Shown here piece by piece: positions 24,711-36,016 of a DNA stretch of 64,000 nt. Made by a program: the position numbers and the translations under genes. This DNA is from Acidisphaera sp. S103 (GTDB lineage Bacteria; Pseudomonadota; Alphaproteobacteria; Acetobacterales; Acetobacteraceae): assembly GCF_009765975.1 (NCBI RefSeq), contig NZ_LMUJ01000060.1, forward strand, positions 129,533 through 193,532, given 5' to 3'. The notes beneath the pieces were generated by a model, which worked only from the letters and a program-made list of their open reading frames with translations, was not told the origin of the DNA and did no database searches. The first letter of the stretch is position 1. Each line of letters opens with the position of its first letter.

Positions 24711-26090
24711 ATGACTCACCTGTTGACCTGGCATGGCACGGTGGTGTGTCGGGAGCGCGTACGCGGCGCGCTGGTTCATCGTTCCGTGACCGGACCGTTC
24801 GACGGTGTGGACGTGCTGGAAATCGGCGACTTGGGCAAAGTGCTCCAGGCCGATGTCGGCCATCTCATGCGCGATGACGAGGACGCCCTGCATGTCATGC
24901 TGGACGGCGGCCCACTGGCAGGCTGGACGATTTCCCGTGCGCCGGATCATCGCAGCCTGAATTTGTCGCGTGGCGGCAACAGCCTGACAGCTTTGGCGGG
25001 GGGCGACCGTATCGCGCTGGCGGGGGGCGATCCCGGGTGCGAGGGGCGTTTCCTGGCCATCGGTCCGGACGATTTGGCGGCGTTGCGCGACGTCGTTGCC
25101 GCGAAGTGGCTGGTCGAATCGGCTGGTGCATCGAAGCAGCCGCAAATTGGCGTGCTGACACCCGGGTTCGGGCTACGCATCGGCGCACTCGACGTCGATC
25201 TATGCTGGAACCTGCCCTTCGATCTATCGGAGTGGCCCCACCAGTTGACGTTGCTGCCAGAGGCCTGGCGCCTCGACCGCATTTACCGATACCGCCCCTT
25301 GATCTATTTCGCAGTGTTTGGCGATACGACGATCATGCGGCAATTCGCCCTGAGCCTGGCCTCGCTGGTGACAACCGGCGCATACGACGGTGCCATCGTC
25401 GTGATGACCGACAAAACGACGGCAGAGATCAGCGCGCTTGTCCCGCCTGGCATGCGGGCTACCCTGGTGGTGATGCCCACCGCCGCCAGCGATCGGCTCG
25501 GTTACATGGCATCCCGCCTGACGATCGGCCGCTGGCCGGATGCTGGGGCGTTTCAACCGCTGCTGTATGTCGACACCGACATCATTTTCGACCTTCCCGT
25601 CAGCGGGGTGCTTCAGGCGATCGCTCTGTCCGACCGAATGACCGCCGTGGAGGAGCCGACCGAATCCCTTGCTACCTCCGATGTCGTCGGGAGCGGACTG
25701 ATACGGGCTGACGGCTGTTCACCCGGGTCTGAATTGGGCTTTAATTTCGGGGCGCTGGGCATACCAAATCTGCGGCGGCATGGGCCAATGCTGGCACTGA
25801 TGGGCCGGGTCCTGCATAACCGGTTGACGTTGTGCGGCCGTGAATCGCTGCCTTTCCCGGACCAGGCGATCGCCAATTATGTCGCCTATCGCCGACGCGC
25901 GGTCGATACCGCATTGCTTTCGGCATATGTACGCCTTGCCAGCCAGCAGGCCGATCCAGCCAGTAGGCGGGGTTTGGTACATTTCTGCTGGGCGACGGGT
26001 GCGGTGACCAAGGCCGACGCGATGCAGCGCTATTTTCAGCGTCTGGCCGAATCTGGCGACGCCGCGGGCACTTGGGTTCGTTCGGCTTAG
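24711..26090 (+). CDS. Glycosyltransferase-like protein (GT-A-type, DxD)
   Basis: The protein of about 459 residues has no confident family name. The C-terminal half reads like a nucleotide-sugar transferase: YFAVFGDTTIMRQFALSLASLV, a DxD metal motif in LLYVDTDIIFD, then ELGFNFGALGI and PFPDQAIANYVAY, as in GT8-like and other GT-A enzymes. The first 150 residues are a separate domain without recognisable motifs. A GTG three bases upstream (24708) is an alternative start. It is convergent with dnaJ and not linked to other glycan genes. Confidence 0.6.
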   Translation: MTHLLTWHGTVVCRERVRGALVHRSVTGPFDGVDVLEIGDLGKVLQADVGHLMRDDEDALHVMLDGGPLAGWTISRAPDHRSLNLSRGGNSLTALAGGDRIALAGGDPGCEGRFLAIGPDDLAALRDVVAAKWLVESAGASKQPQIGVLTPGFGLRIGALDVDLCWNLPFDLSEWPHQLTLLPEAWRLDRIYRYRPLIYFAVFGDTTIMRQFALSLASLVTTGAYDGAIVVMTDKTTAEISALVPPGMRATLVVMPTAASDRLGYMASRLTIGRWPDAGAFQPLLYVDTDIIFDLPVSGVLQAIALSDRMTAVEEPTESLATSDVVGSGLIRADGCSPGSELGFNFGALGIPNLRRHGPMLALMGRVLHNRLTLCGRESLPFPDQAIANYVAYRRRAVDTALLSAYVRLASQQADPASRRGLVHFCWATGAVTKADAMQRYFQRLAESGDAAGTWVRSA

Positions 26091-26137
26091 AGCGTTTCCA
26101 CCCGGCCAGCCATCCGCGCTTCGCCGGCCGGTGCGAA

Positions 26138-26165
26138 GATGGCAGGGACACGCCCGGCCATGACG
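26138..26165. repeat. Weak REP-like palindrome between glycosyltransferase and dnaJ
   Basis: ATGGCAGGG and CCCGGCCAT arms around ACACG form a palindromic element just 3' of both convergent genes, ending in CCATGACG. It resembles the end pattern of the stronger elements at 43658 and 46147 but lacks their ATCCACGCC segment, so the relation is tentative. It may act as a bidirectional transcription stop. Confidence 0.35.
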
Positions 26166-26225
26166 ATAACGCAATTATACGCGGGCGCCCGACGCGACGA
26201 TTCCAGTCAGGGACACGATCGCGCC

Positions 26226-27362
26226 CTAACCCCGCCCGCCTTCGAAGAAAGCCGCCACCTTGGCGAAGAACCCCTCATGATCAGGGCTGCCTTTGCTGCC
26301 CTTGGACGCTTCGGCCTCGAATGCCTCCAGCAATTCCCGTTGCTTCGGCGACAGGTTCTGTGGTGTTTCAACGGCGACCTGGATAAACATATCGCCGCGT
26401 GCGGCACTGCGCAGCACGGAGAATCCCTTGCCGCGCAGCCGGAACTGTTCCCCCGTCTGCGTGCCGGGTGGGATCTTGACCCTCGCCCGCGATCCGTCGA
26501 CCACCGGCACTTCGATGTCGTCGCCCAGCGCCGCCTGGGTCATCCGCAGCGGCACGCGCATCAGGATGTTGGCCTGCTCGCGCTGGAAGAATTCATGTGG
26601 CCGGACCGAGACATGCACGTACAGGTCGCCGTTCTGGGCGCCTTGGCCACCGGCTTCGCCCTCGCCGTTCAGGCGGATGCGGGTGCCATCCTCCACACCC
26701 GCCGGGATTGCCACCGACAGGCTGCGCTCCCGCTGCACGGTGCCGGCGCCCTGGCAGACACGGCACGGGTTGCGGATCACCCGGCCCTGGCCGCCGCAGG
26801 TGGGACAGGTACGCTCGATCAGGAAAAATCCTTGCTGCGCCCGCACTTTTCCCGCGCCATGGCAAGTCGGGCAGGTATCCGCGGTACGGCCTTTATCCTG
26901 GGTGCCGCTGCCCTCACAGCTTTCGCACTTGACCCGCGTGGGTACGCGCAGATTGACCTTGGTGCCGCTGAATGCCTCGGCCAGACTGATTTCCACGCCC
27001 TGTCGCAGATCGGCGCCGGTGCGCGTGCGCTGGCCGCCACGCCTGTCGGTCCCGAACATCTGGGCAAAAATATCGCCGAGATCGCCGCCGGCGGAGAAAT
27101 CGAATCCGCCCATGCCGGGGCCCCCACCGCCGCCCTGCTCGAACGCCGCATGGCCGAACCGGTCGTAGGCGCCGCGCTTCTGGTCGTCCTTCAGGATGTC
27201 GTACGCTTCGCTGACATCCTTGAAACGAGCCTCGGCCTGCTTGTCGCCAGGATTGCGATCGGGGTGAAACTGCATGGCGAGCTTACGGTACGCCCGTTTC
27301 AGGTCGTCCGCACTCGCGTTCCTCGCCACACCCAGCGTGGCGTAATAATCCTGCTTGGCCAT
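26226..27362 (-). CDS. dnaJ: Chaperone DnaJ (Hsp40)
   Basis: The 378-residue cochaperone stimulates DnaK ATPase and delivers unfolded clients. The J domain is at residues 5-70 with HPD at 33-35. A Gly/Phe-rich region follows, including QGGGGGPGMGGFDFSAGG. The four CxxCxGxG zinc repeats are CESCEGSG, CPTCHGAG, CPTCGGQG and CRVCQGAG, so it is a type I DnaJ. It lies 123 bases downstream of dnaK with a strong hairpin between them, so dnaJ levels may be reduced relative to dnaK. Confidence 0.98.
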   Translation of the reverse strand: MAKQDYYATLGVARNASADDLKRAYRKLAMQFHPDRNPGDKQAEARFKDVSEAYDILKDDQKRGAYDRFGHAAFEQGGGGGPGMGGFDFSAGGDLGDIFAQMFGTDRRGGQRTRTGADLRQGVEISLAEAFSGTKVNLRVPTRVKCESCEGSGTQDKGRTADTCPTCHGAGKVRAQQGFFLIERTCPTCGGQGRVIRNPCRVCQGAGTVQRERSLSVAIPAGVEDGTRIRLNGEGEAGGQGAQNGDLYVHVSVRPHEFFQREQANILMRVPLRMTQAALGDDIEVPVVDGSRARVKIPPGTQTGEQFRLRGKGFSVLRSAARGDMFIQVAVETPQNLSPKQRELLEAFEAEASKGSKGSPDHEGFFAKVAAFFEGGRG

Positions 27363-27429
27363 ATCAGCCCTTTATAGCGTGGCGCGCCCCTGATGCGCCC
27401 CGAAAAATCCATCACCTGAAACAGAAATC

Positions 27430-27460
27430 GCGCCCGCCTTCGAAGAAGCGCGGGCGCGAC
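27430..27460 (-). terminator. GC-rich hairpin between dnaK and dnaJ
   Basis: The arms CGCGCCCGC and GCGGGCGCG around CTTCGAAGAAGC form a very stable stem. There is no U-run after it, so it is more likely an mRNA stability or processing element, or a partial stop, than a full terminator. Confidence 0.5.
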
Positions 27461-27485
27461 CCATCATTCTGGCAAGCCGACCAAA

Positions 27486-29405
<1,920 letters not shown>

Positions 29406-29480
29406 TCGAATATGCTCCTTTCAGCGGACGGCGGCGGCCCGAAGCACCAACGCTGTCCCTATTGTGAATAGTCCAGGATG

Positions 29481-29506
29481 TATGAGACGGACGCGGCCGG
29501 GACAAG
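29481..29506 (-). promoter_or_regulatory. RpoH (sigma-32)-type promoter of dnaK
   Basis: On the minus strand CTTG (29506-29503), a 16-base spacer and CTCATA (29486-29481) match the alphaproteobacterial heat-shock pattern CTTG...CYTAT. Transcription would start about 70 bases upstream of the dnaK ATG, which has AAAGGAG as its ribosome binding site. Confidence 0.6.
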
Positions 29507-29570
29507 GGTTAAAGCCAATTTTTCCGTTCCGTTCCGTCCGATTGTGCGCCGTTATCAGGCCTTCGCCAGT

Positions 29571-30152
29571 TCAGCTCTTCCCGGGGCCGGCGAGTTCCTC
29601 CGTCGCCGCCTTGGCGACGACGACCATAGCGGGACGCAGCAGGCGTCCGTTCAGGGTCCAGGCCTGGGACCACGCCTGGATGACCGTGCCGGGGGGATGG
29701 AGTTCGCTCTCCTGCTCCGCCATCGCCTGATGCAGGTTGGGGTCGAACGGCTGGCCGACCGGGTCGTCGCGCTTGATCCCGTTCCGCTCCAGCGTGCTGA
29801 TAAAGCTGCGTTCGACGCCATCCAGGCCCTCGCGGACCTTGGCGACGATCGCCGGCTGGTCGTCCGACGGTGGCGGCAGGCTGTCGATGCCGCGCTTCAG
29901 GTTCTCCGCCGCCTCGACCACGTCGGTGGCGAATTTCTGCACCGCGTACTGCCGTGTGTCGTCGACGTCCTTCTTCGCCCGGTTGCGGACGTTGGCGTTT
30001 TCCGCCTCGGCGCGCATCCAGCGTTCCTTCATCTCGGCGAGTTCGGCTTCCAGCGCGGCGATGCGGTCGGCCGCCGCCTGCATCATCTGTTCGGCCGTCA
30101 AAGGTTCCTGGGGGGGCGCGGCATCCGGTTCGGCCGCGGTCTGATCTGACAT
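29571..30152 (-). CDS. grpE: Nucleotide exchange factor GrpE
   Basis: The protein of about 193 residues exchanges ADP on DnaK. An acidic, disordered N-terminus is followed by a long coiled-coil (AADRIAALEAELAEMKERWMRAEAENAN) and a beta-rich C-terminal domain containing DDPVGQPFDPNLHQAM and the PGTVIQAWSQAW segment typical of GrpE. I prefer the ATG at 30152, preceded by AGGATACC; the frame is open to an ATG at 30194 without a ribosome binding site. It lies between hrcA and dnaK. Confidence 0.95.
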   Translation of the reverse strand: MSDQTAAEPDAAPPQEPLTAEQMMQAAADRIAALEAELAEMKERWMRAEAENANVRNRAKKDVDDTRQYAVQKFATDVVEAAENLKRGIDSLPPPSDDQPAIVAKVREGLDGVERSFISTLERNGIKRDDPVGQPFDPNLHQAMAEQESELHPPGTVIQAWSQAWTLNGRLLRPAMVVVAKAATEELAGPGKS

Positions 30153-30242
30153 GGTATCCTGGTCTGGCTGAGGTTCAACGGAGATTGCGGCCATCAGTTA
30201 GGGAAGACGGCGGCGAAGAACAACCCGTTTCGAGTCGTTTGT

Positions 30243-31358
30243 TCAACCCAGCAGTTGCCCGATCACCCTGGCGGTGTAATCGACGACGGGGATAATCCGG
30301 CCGTAGTTGATCCGGGTCGGGCCGATCACCCCGATGGCGCCGACGATCCGGCCGCCGTCGTTGCGCGCCGGCGCCACCACCATCGACACGCCGGAGGTGT
30401 TGAACACGCCGCTCTCCGCCCCGATGAAAATCCGCACCCCATCCGACTGTTCGGCCAGTTCCAGCAGGCGCAGCATCGTCTCCTGCGCTTCCAGCCGCTC
30501 AAACAGCGCCTGGATCGCGGTCAGCCGGTCGAGCTGGGTAACGTCTGAGAGCAACCGAGCCTGGCCGCGGACGATGAGGCTGCCGGAGCGGCCCTCGCCG
30601 GTCCAGGTGGCGAGGCCGGCGGCGACCACCAGGGTGGACAGCGCGTCCAGTTCGGTGCGGTTGGCGGCGATCTCCTCGGCCACCAGCCGGCGCAGTTCGG
30701 CCAGCGGCCGGCCGGACAGCCGGGCGTTCAGGTAGTTGCTGGCCTGCTGCAGGGCCGAGGGCGGCAGGCCGGGTGGCGTCTCGATCACCCGGTTTTCCAC
30801 CTGCCCATCCGCGTTCACCAGCACCACCAGCGCTCGGCCGGGTCCCAGGGGAACGAATTCGATGTGCTTCACCGCGCCTTCCGACTTCGGCGCCAGGACC
30901 AGTCCGGCAGCGGCGGACAGACCGGACAGCAGGGAACTGGCCTCGGCCAGGGTGTCTTCCAGGCTTCGGCCGGACGCGGCCAGCGCGGCGGAGATCGACA
31001 CGCGTTCGTCTTCGGTCAGGTCGCCGAAGTTCAGGAGGCCATCGACGAAGAGACGGAGGCCCTGGTCGGTGGGCAGGCGGCCGGCGGAGGTGTGGGGGGC
31101 GAACAGCAACCCGGCGTCGGTCAGGTCGGCCATCACGTTGCGGATGGTGGCGGGCGACAGGGTCATGGGCAGGCGGCGAGCCAGCGTGCGGGAGCCGACG
31201 GGTTCGCCGGTGGCGACGTATTGCTCGACGATTTCGCGGAGGACGGCCGCCGACCGGGCGTCGAGACCGGGGGGCAGCGGCGGCGGTGCCGCCGGGAATG
31301 GCTGCGTCCGTCCGTGGAAGTGCGGGAAGCGGTTGGACGGTGGGATGGGCATGTTCAT
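30243..31358 (-). CDS. hrcA: Heat-inducible transcription repressor HrcA
   Basis: At 371 residues this is a full-length HrcA, the repressor that binds CIRCE elements. The winged helix is at about residues 34-100 (LREIVEQYVATGEPVGSRTLARRL, LSPATIRNVMADL, GLLFAPHTSAGRLPTDQGLRLFVD). The GAF-like dimer domain contains FIGAESGVFNTSGVSMVVAP and IGVIGPTRINYGRIIPVVDY. It heads hrcA-grpE-dnaK-dnaJ. I see no CIRCE element (TTAGCACTC-N9-GAGTGCTAA) upstream of it, so its targets, such as groESL, should lie elsewhere. Confidence 0.97.
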   Translation of the reverse strand: MNMPIPPSNRFPHFHGRTQPFPAAPPPLPPGLDARSAAVLREIVEQYVATGEPVGSRTLARRLPMTLSPATIRNVMADLTDAGLLFAPHTSAGRLPTDQGLRLFVDGLLNFGDLTEDERVSISAALAASGRSLEDTLAEASSLLSGLSAAAGLVLAPKSEGAVKHIEFVPLGPGRALVVLVNADGQVENRVIETPPGLPPSALQQASNYLNARLSGRPLAELRRLVAEEIAANRTELDALSTLVVAAGLATWTGEGRSGSLIVRGQARLLSDVTQLDRLTAIQALFERLEAQETMLRLLELAEQSDGVRIFIGAESGVFNTSGVSMVVAPARNDGGRIVGAIGVIGPTRINYGRIIPVVDYTARVIGQLLG

Positions 31359-31670
31359 CGGTTGTGCTCCAACGGATGAGGGTAGGGAGTGGGAGAGGGA
31401 TGGTCAATTGAATCAGTTGATTGATATGGCAGAGACGACCACGGTGGCATATGTTGATTTTCGCCTTAAATGTAGATTCGATACGATATTCGATCATCGA
31501 CGCGCTCCAATGGCACTAGACGGTTGGCTACGCATTCCGCGCGGCATCGCAAAGCATCGTGAGGTTGGACGCCGTGGCAGGGTCGTAGCGACGGCACGGG
31601 TGGACATGTTCTGGATCAGAGGATAGAGGCCCTTACCCTTGACTTGGGTATTACGTGTCGCGGTGCTTCG
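31359..31670. promoter_or_regulatory. Divergent intergenic region hrcA / acyltransferase, with a candidate hrcA promoter
   Basis: On the minus strand TTGACC (31407-31402), 17 bases and TACCCT (31384-31379) form a reasonable housekeeping promoter about 15 bases before the hrcA ribosome binding site (GGAG). The rest of the 312 bases is AT-richer, with an imperfect repeat ATTCGATACGATATTCGAT near 31475, and marks the start of the low-GC patch. I see no gene in it. Confidence 0.42.
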
Positions 31671-32876
31671 ATGAGTACCCGGTGGGGAGAGGGAGACCAA
31701 TTGCAACGCGGAACACGGATAGAGTGGTTGGACGGCCTGCGAGGAATCGGGGCTGTTCAAGTCTGCCTGTTTCATCTCAGCCCGGCATTCGGCTTTGACG
31801 CTCCTTACGGTCCCGCATTAGTGGCGTTTGACGGGCAACTTGCCGTTTTTATCTTCTTCTTCATTAGCGGTGTGGGGCTCGCAGGGTGGGCGAATAGCGA
31901 CTTTCCCCGCTGGACACGGTTAATTGTGGCTCGCGCCGCACGGCTATTCATCCCAAGCATGGCTGCATGCCTGTTTGCCTTCGGGGTATGGATAATCCTA
32001 TTGCCCTTCAGCCCACAAGTATGCGGCCTTTTGCCAGCATCCAAATTGACCGCATCCGTGGCAGCGAAGTTTCTCACTGATATTTTTATGTTCATGCCCT
32101 TGCTCGGGCATCGGGACAGCTCATTATTCTTGAATGTTCCGTGGCTTGGTATGCTGATAAGGCAGCACGCCTTCACTATTGGACCTCTCTGGACCATTAG
32201 TATAGAATTTTATGGCAGCCTCGTTGTTTTAACCCTTGCCGCGTCAAAGCGATTTTCCAAGTGCGTTGTGATTTTAGCAGTTTTTATTGCACTTCTTCTA
32301 ACACTACGGTCGATTCTGTTTCCGTTCGTCGTTGGCTTTGTGATGTTTCATGCTCGTAATCGCATTCGGTTTAACATGCCAATTCTTGTCACCCTTGCAG
32401 TTCTGTCAGGAGGTTTTTTTATCTCGATTGCGGCGTCAAACAATGTCTATTTTTCCTGGGCTGAGTGGATTGCGCGTGTTAGCTTCATGGTTCCTGCGCA
32501 ATCTTCGTACTCCGTGCAAAAATGCGCTGCCGCCCTGCTAATATTCTGCGTGATTTTTCTGTCGCCTGAGGCTAAAATGCTTCTTTCCAATAGATTTTTC
32601 CGATTCCTGGGAAGTGTTTCTTTCCCTCTATATCTTACACATTTCCCGTTACTCATGATTTTTTGGGCAACGGATAGATTTTTGCTGGCGCGCGGTATGC
32701 CAACCAAGGCCACCGTTTATTTATCTCTGGTTCCCTACACGCTGTGCTTGTGCGCCGCGATTGCTATCTTCAGGCAAATAGATACATTGTCGATAAATGC
32801 ATCCCGTGCAATCGTGGGACGCCGCCGTACAGATCGGGCCACGATCCCCCAAGAGCAGGCCGATTTAGCCGCCTGA
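31671..32876 (+). CDS. Acyltransferase 3 (OafA/YrhL-like) membrane protein
   Basis: The 401-residue protein has about ten transmembrane segments and starts with the family's characteristic RIEWLDGLRGIGAVQVCLFHL, where the histidine is the conserved catalytic or acceptor residue. IGPLWTISIEFYGSL is the second family block. Such proteins O-acetylate or otherwise acylate surface polysaccharides, taking acyl groups across the membrane. Codon use is visibly AT-richer than in flanking genes, suggesting transfer. I chose ATG 31671. The neighbours 3' are a sugar O-methyltransferase and GT9 transferases. Confidence 0.88.
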   Translation: MSTRWGEGDQLQRGTRIEWLDGLRGIGAVQVCLFHLSPAFGFDAPYGPALVAFDGQLAVFIFFFISGVGLAGWANSDFPRWTRLIVARAARLFIPSMAACLFAFGVWIILLPFSPQVCGLLPASKLTASVAAKFLTDIFMFMPLLGHRDSSLFLNVPWLGMLIRQHAFTIGPLWTISIEFYGSLVVLTLAASKRFSKCVVILAVFIALLLTLRSILFPFVVGFVMFHARNRIRFNMPILVTLAVLSGGFFISIAASNNVYFSWAEWIARVSFMVPAQSSYSVQKCAAALLIFCVIFLSPEAKMLLSNRFFRFLGSVSFPLYLTHFPLLMIFWATDRFLLARGMPTKATVYLSLVPYTLCLCAAIAIFRQIDTLSINASRAIVGRRRTDRATIPQEQADLAA

Positions 32877-32939
32877 TCGTATTGAAGTCGCTGACTTGTG
32901 GATAGTGCTTCATTCCCGCCCACAGGATGCCGCCTGATC

Positions 32940-33824
32940 CTATTTCATCTTGCGCACTACCACCGTGCCGGACATGTCGGGAATAGGGATGACTAATTCA
33001 TCCTTGTTGGCAAAAAATTCGTCAACTGCCTTTTCGACACCTTCCCAGTACAAGGACGTGTAGTCGTGCATAATTAAAAAGCCACCAGGAACAAGGCGCG
33101 GCCAGAAAAATTCGAGAGCAGCACAGAATGGCTTGTACAGATCGCAATCCAGATGCACCAGACAGAATTGTGTATCATCTGGCACCTGGGCAGCAGTCTC
33201 GGGAAAATAACCTCGTATGAAGTGAGCATGGTCACCCGGTACATTTTCCTTAGCCTGGTCGAACGAGGTATCAGCGTAGCCACCGCGATGTTTGACCTCA
33301 TCACCAACCAAGTCTTGCTCCGAGAATCCCTCAAACGTATCGAACAGATAGATCTGTTTATCGAGGCGTTTGGCCGCTCGGGCTAACACGCTCGCCGAAT
33401 TTGCCTTATCGACCCCCAGTTCAGCCATGTCGCCGGTAAGTTTGGATACGGAAATAAAATCGATAACAAGACAAAGAAAATAAAATCGCGCACGATCATA
33501 TCCATATTTGGGGCTTCGCCGCACAAAACCAACAACATCCTCTGCCGGGCGCATCACGCCACCCCGCGCAATGTAGGTATCGTAGTTGTCCGTGTAGCGC
33601 TGCGGCGCCCCTGCCAAATATGGACCGGGCGGCAGGAACCAATCGGGCATCATGTCATCGGCGTTCAATGTCGGCCGCAAGGCAACGCGCCAGGCTTCGA
33701 CCTTGTCCTTGAGATCGGCAAGTTCAGACCGAGCGGCGTCCCGTTGTTCGAATAGCCGCCGAACCGACGGGACCATCAAAGCAGCTTGCTTCACAGCATG
33801 TCGCAGCATAGAGTTACTTCTCAC
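32940..33824 (-). CDS. TylF/macrocin-type O-methyltransferase
   Basis: The 294-residue protein has the TylF (macrocin O-methyltransferase) family pattern. The SAM-binding region is GDMAELGVDKANSASVLARA, then IYLFDTFEGFSEQD, LVHLDCDLYKPFCAALEFFWPRLVPGGFLIMHDY. An N-terminal coiled-coil (about residues 20-45, EQRDAARSELADLKDK) precedes the catalytic domain. The likely substrate is a sugar hydroxyl of a surface glycan, judged from the acyltransferase and GT9 neighbours. Metal-binding acidic residues appear in DCDLYKP and HDY. Confidence 0.85.
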   Translation of the reverse strand: MRSNSMLRHAVKQAALMVPSVRRLFEQRDAARSELADLKDKVEAWRVALRPTLNADDMMPDWFLPPGPYLAGAPQRYTDNYDTYIARGGVMRPAEDVVGFVRRSPKYGYDRARFYFLCLVIDFISVSKLTGDMAELGVDKANSASVLARAAKRLDKQIYLFDTFEGFSEQDLVGDEVKHRGGYADTSFDQAKENVPGDHAHFIRGYFPETAAQVPDDTQFCLVHLDCDLYKPFCAALEFFWPRLVPGGFLIMHDYTSLYWEGVEKAVDEFFANKDELVIPIPDMSGTVVVRKMK

Positions 33825-33963
33825 AATAGTTGGGTGTCGACGAATTCAGCAATTGATCCGCCAGAATTTTCGAAAAGCCGGTGAAGTCGAACACTCGCAT
33901 CACATGCGATCTCACCTTGAACTAGAAGTTTGCCGGCCCTCCGATCGGTCGTCAACTGGAGCG

Positions 33964-35271
33964 CTACACGGCCGGTAGGCCGGAGCGCTGCTTCATCGCA
34001 GGCAGGTCTGTCAAGCGACCTCCATCAACTTCGCGGCGATCGAGATGCCGAAGGATGGCATCGGCCACCGCTTCCGGAGATGTCTCCGACAAGCAGATCG
34101 GCTCCTTGAAGCCGCGTGGGCAGTTGATCATCCAATCCTTGGTGGTCCACCAACAACCGCCACAAACACGCGGAGCGATATTGATGTTTTCATCGTACCC
34201 GAAATAGGCGGCAGGAGTCGGCCCGAACATGACGCACGAGACAGTGCCCACACATGCGGCGAGATGCACAAGGCCGGTCTCACTGTCAATATGGAGCATG
34301 CTGCCAGATAGGATTGCCGCGACATCGGCAAGCTTTGTCTCGCCGATCAGTTGCACGTCGACCCCCTCAATCGGTTGGCTGGTCTGCGAGCCGAGTTGCA
34401 CCACGAACAGATCGCCACGGCGGGCGCGCAGTATTTTCAGAAGTTCAGCGAAATGAGGATAGGCTTTTGTTGACCTACTCACCAAGTCAGCGGTGGAATG
34501 GAATTCCGCATCGAATCCATTGTGAATCGTTAGATAAGGGCGCTGTAGCAGACCCAATTTTTGGCTCAAGGATTCATCGAACGCAATTTCCAACCTGTGT
34601 CCACCGTAGGGAATACCGGACATCGCACTGACAAAATTATTCCGATTCAAATTTGTAAACATCGCTTTGGCACCGAGGGATCCGTCGAGATAAGGGTGGA
34701 CGGAAATGATCTCGTTCAAGTGGCGAGAGTGACGAAACCGATCAATATTCTGACATATACTTACCAATTTGGGCCACTCTCTATTAATTCTGCCCCATTT
34801 GATATATTCATATTGTATCGTAATAAATTGCGTCACCGTCATCGCCAGTCCATAATATTTGTAATTCTGCCTATCATTCCAAGAAAAATAGTCATCGTAG
34901 CATCGATTGAACTGAGCCATCGTGCTGAAAATCCATCTGGCCACCTCTGGCCTGGAGCTGTAGACATCGAAGCGGAACTCACCAGCCGCGGCAATCAGAT
35001 CACGAATATGTCGGGCGGCAATCAAGTGATCCCCGATACCACCACCAACTCTGAAGGCAATCATTCCCTCGGCCGCATCTGGTCTATCGGTCTCAAGAAA
35101 TGCCGATTCCGGGCGCGTGGCCGGAAAATCGCCCAGTAGAATTCTACCAGCCCGGCGAAACCGCTGAGCAACCCGATAAAACGCGCGAACCAACCAAAAT
35201 ATAAGTCGGCCCAACGCACTACCGCGCAAACCGAGAGTGTCATAGGTCTTGATGAACCTATCCCGAAGCAT
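33964..35271 (-). CDS. Glycosyltransferase family 9 (heptosyltransferase-like), copy A
   Basis: The 435-residue protein has a GT9-type GT-B fold: FRVGGGIGDHLIAARHIRDL in the N-terminal domain and SGSMLHIDSETGLVHLAACVGT near the nucleotide-sugar site. A four-cysteine set (CGGCWW, then NCPRGF, then a final C) is spaced C-x2-C-x10-C-x8-C, as in cysteine-containing GT9 proteins. I chose the ATG at 35271 after AAGGG; the frame is open to 35340. It is a paralogue of the divergent gene at 36017, sharing the GIPYGG, HNGFD and CPRGF blocks. The role is probably transfer of a heptose or other sugar to a surface glycan. Confidence 0.83.
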   Translation of the reverse strand: MLRDRFIKTYDTLGLRGSALGRLIFWLVRAFYRVAQRFRRAGRILLGDFPATRPESAFLETDRPDAAEGMIAFRVGGGIGDHLIAARHIRDLIAAAGEFRFDVYSSRPEVARWIFSTMAQFNRCYDDYFSWNDRQNYKYYGLAMTVTQFITIQYEYIKWGRINREWPKLVSICQNIDRFRHSRHLNEIISVHPYLDGSLGAKAMFTNLNRNNFVSAMSGIPYGGHRLEIAFDESLSQKLGLLQRPYLTIHNGFDAEFHSTADLVSRSTKAYPHFAELLKILRARRGDLFVVQLGSQTSQPIEGVDVQLIGETKLADVAAILSGSMLHIDSETGLVHLAACVGTVSCVMFGPTPAAYFGYDENINIAPRVCGGCWWTTKDWMINCPRGFKEPICLSETSPEAVADAILRHLDRREVDGGRLTDLPAMKQRSGLPAV

Positions 35272-36016
35272 CAAACGCACCCTTTCATAGTTACCCCGAG
35301 GTGCTCGAGAATGACTAGCCGTGGCGTGTCTATTCCACATGCCGACTTTTGTCGGAAAGGGACCTTCGCAATCAAAAACATGTGATTGGCATTTTCAGGC
35401 CCATTCGCTCACCGATGGCCTTGCGAACCATAGCCCTCCGCACGCCTTACGAACATGTCTGGTTCGAAATACCAGAAATGCGACGAAGGGCCACTTTAGT
35501 GCCGTGGTCACACCGCCATGGCCGGAATCATGTCCCCCCAACCCTCGACCACACCTCACCGTACCAACGCAAGACGCTTCCATACCTATATTTGCGACCC
35601 ATGGTTGAAAACCAAGCCCGTTGAGGTTTAATGGCATCAAGGGTCGAACTGGCCTGCTGACTTTCGGGCCAGGTGTTCCGCGCGACCATTGCTAAGAAGA
35701 CGATACGCTAGGTGGTGGACCGGTCGTAAACTAAATGCCATCTAAAAATTCGGATAGTAACGAAATCGTGAGCGGCAAACGCCGGCTCCTATTGAAATAG
35801 GAAGCAATATTATCGGCATCACGGCAAGACGTCCCGGATAGCGTAAGCGTCTTTCACTCGTAAGTGGTAGCGACATGCGTCATCAATTCACCCGATTTGG
35901 GCTACCCCATCATGCAAGTGGGTGTTATGGGAGAGGCGAATCAGGTAACGAAGCGAGGTCATGAAATCTCGTTCGACTCAGTGTTCACGTAATTGTCAGA
36001 TATAATAAAGGGCTGA
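35272..36016. other. Long AT-richer intergenic region between two divergent GT9 genes
   Basis: About 745 bases have no convincing gene. At 35758-35772 a 15-base element TAACGAAATCGTGAG repeats exactly the spacer sequence of the dapA leader promoter, and the flanking hexamer is also similar (TTGCCG against TTGACA on the minus strand). The minus-strand frame that follows (ATG near 35744, about 34 codons, beginning MAFSLRPVHH) is not recognised. Both GT9 promoters presumably lie here. Confidence 0.5.
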
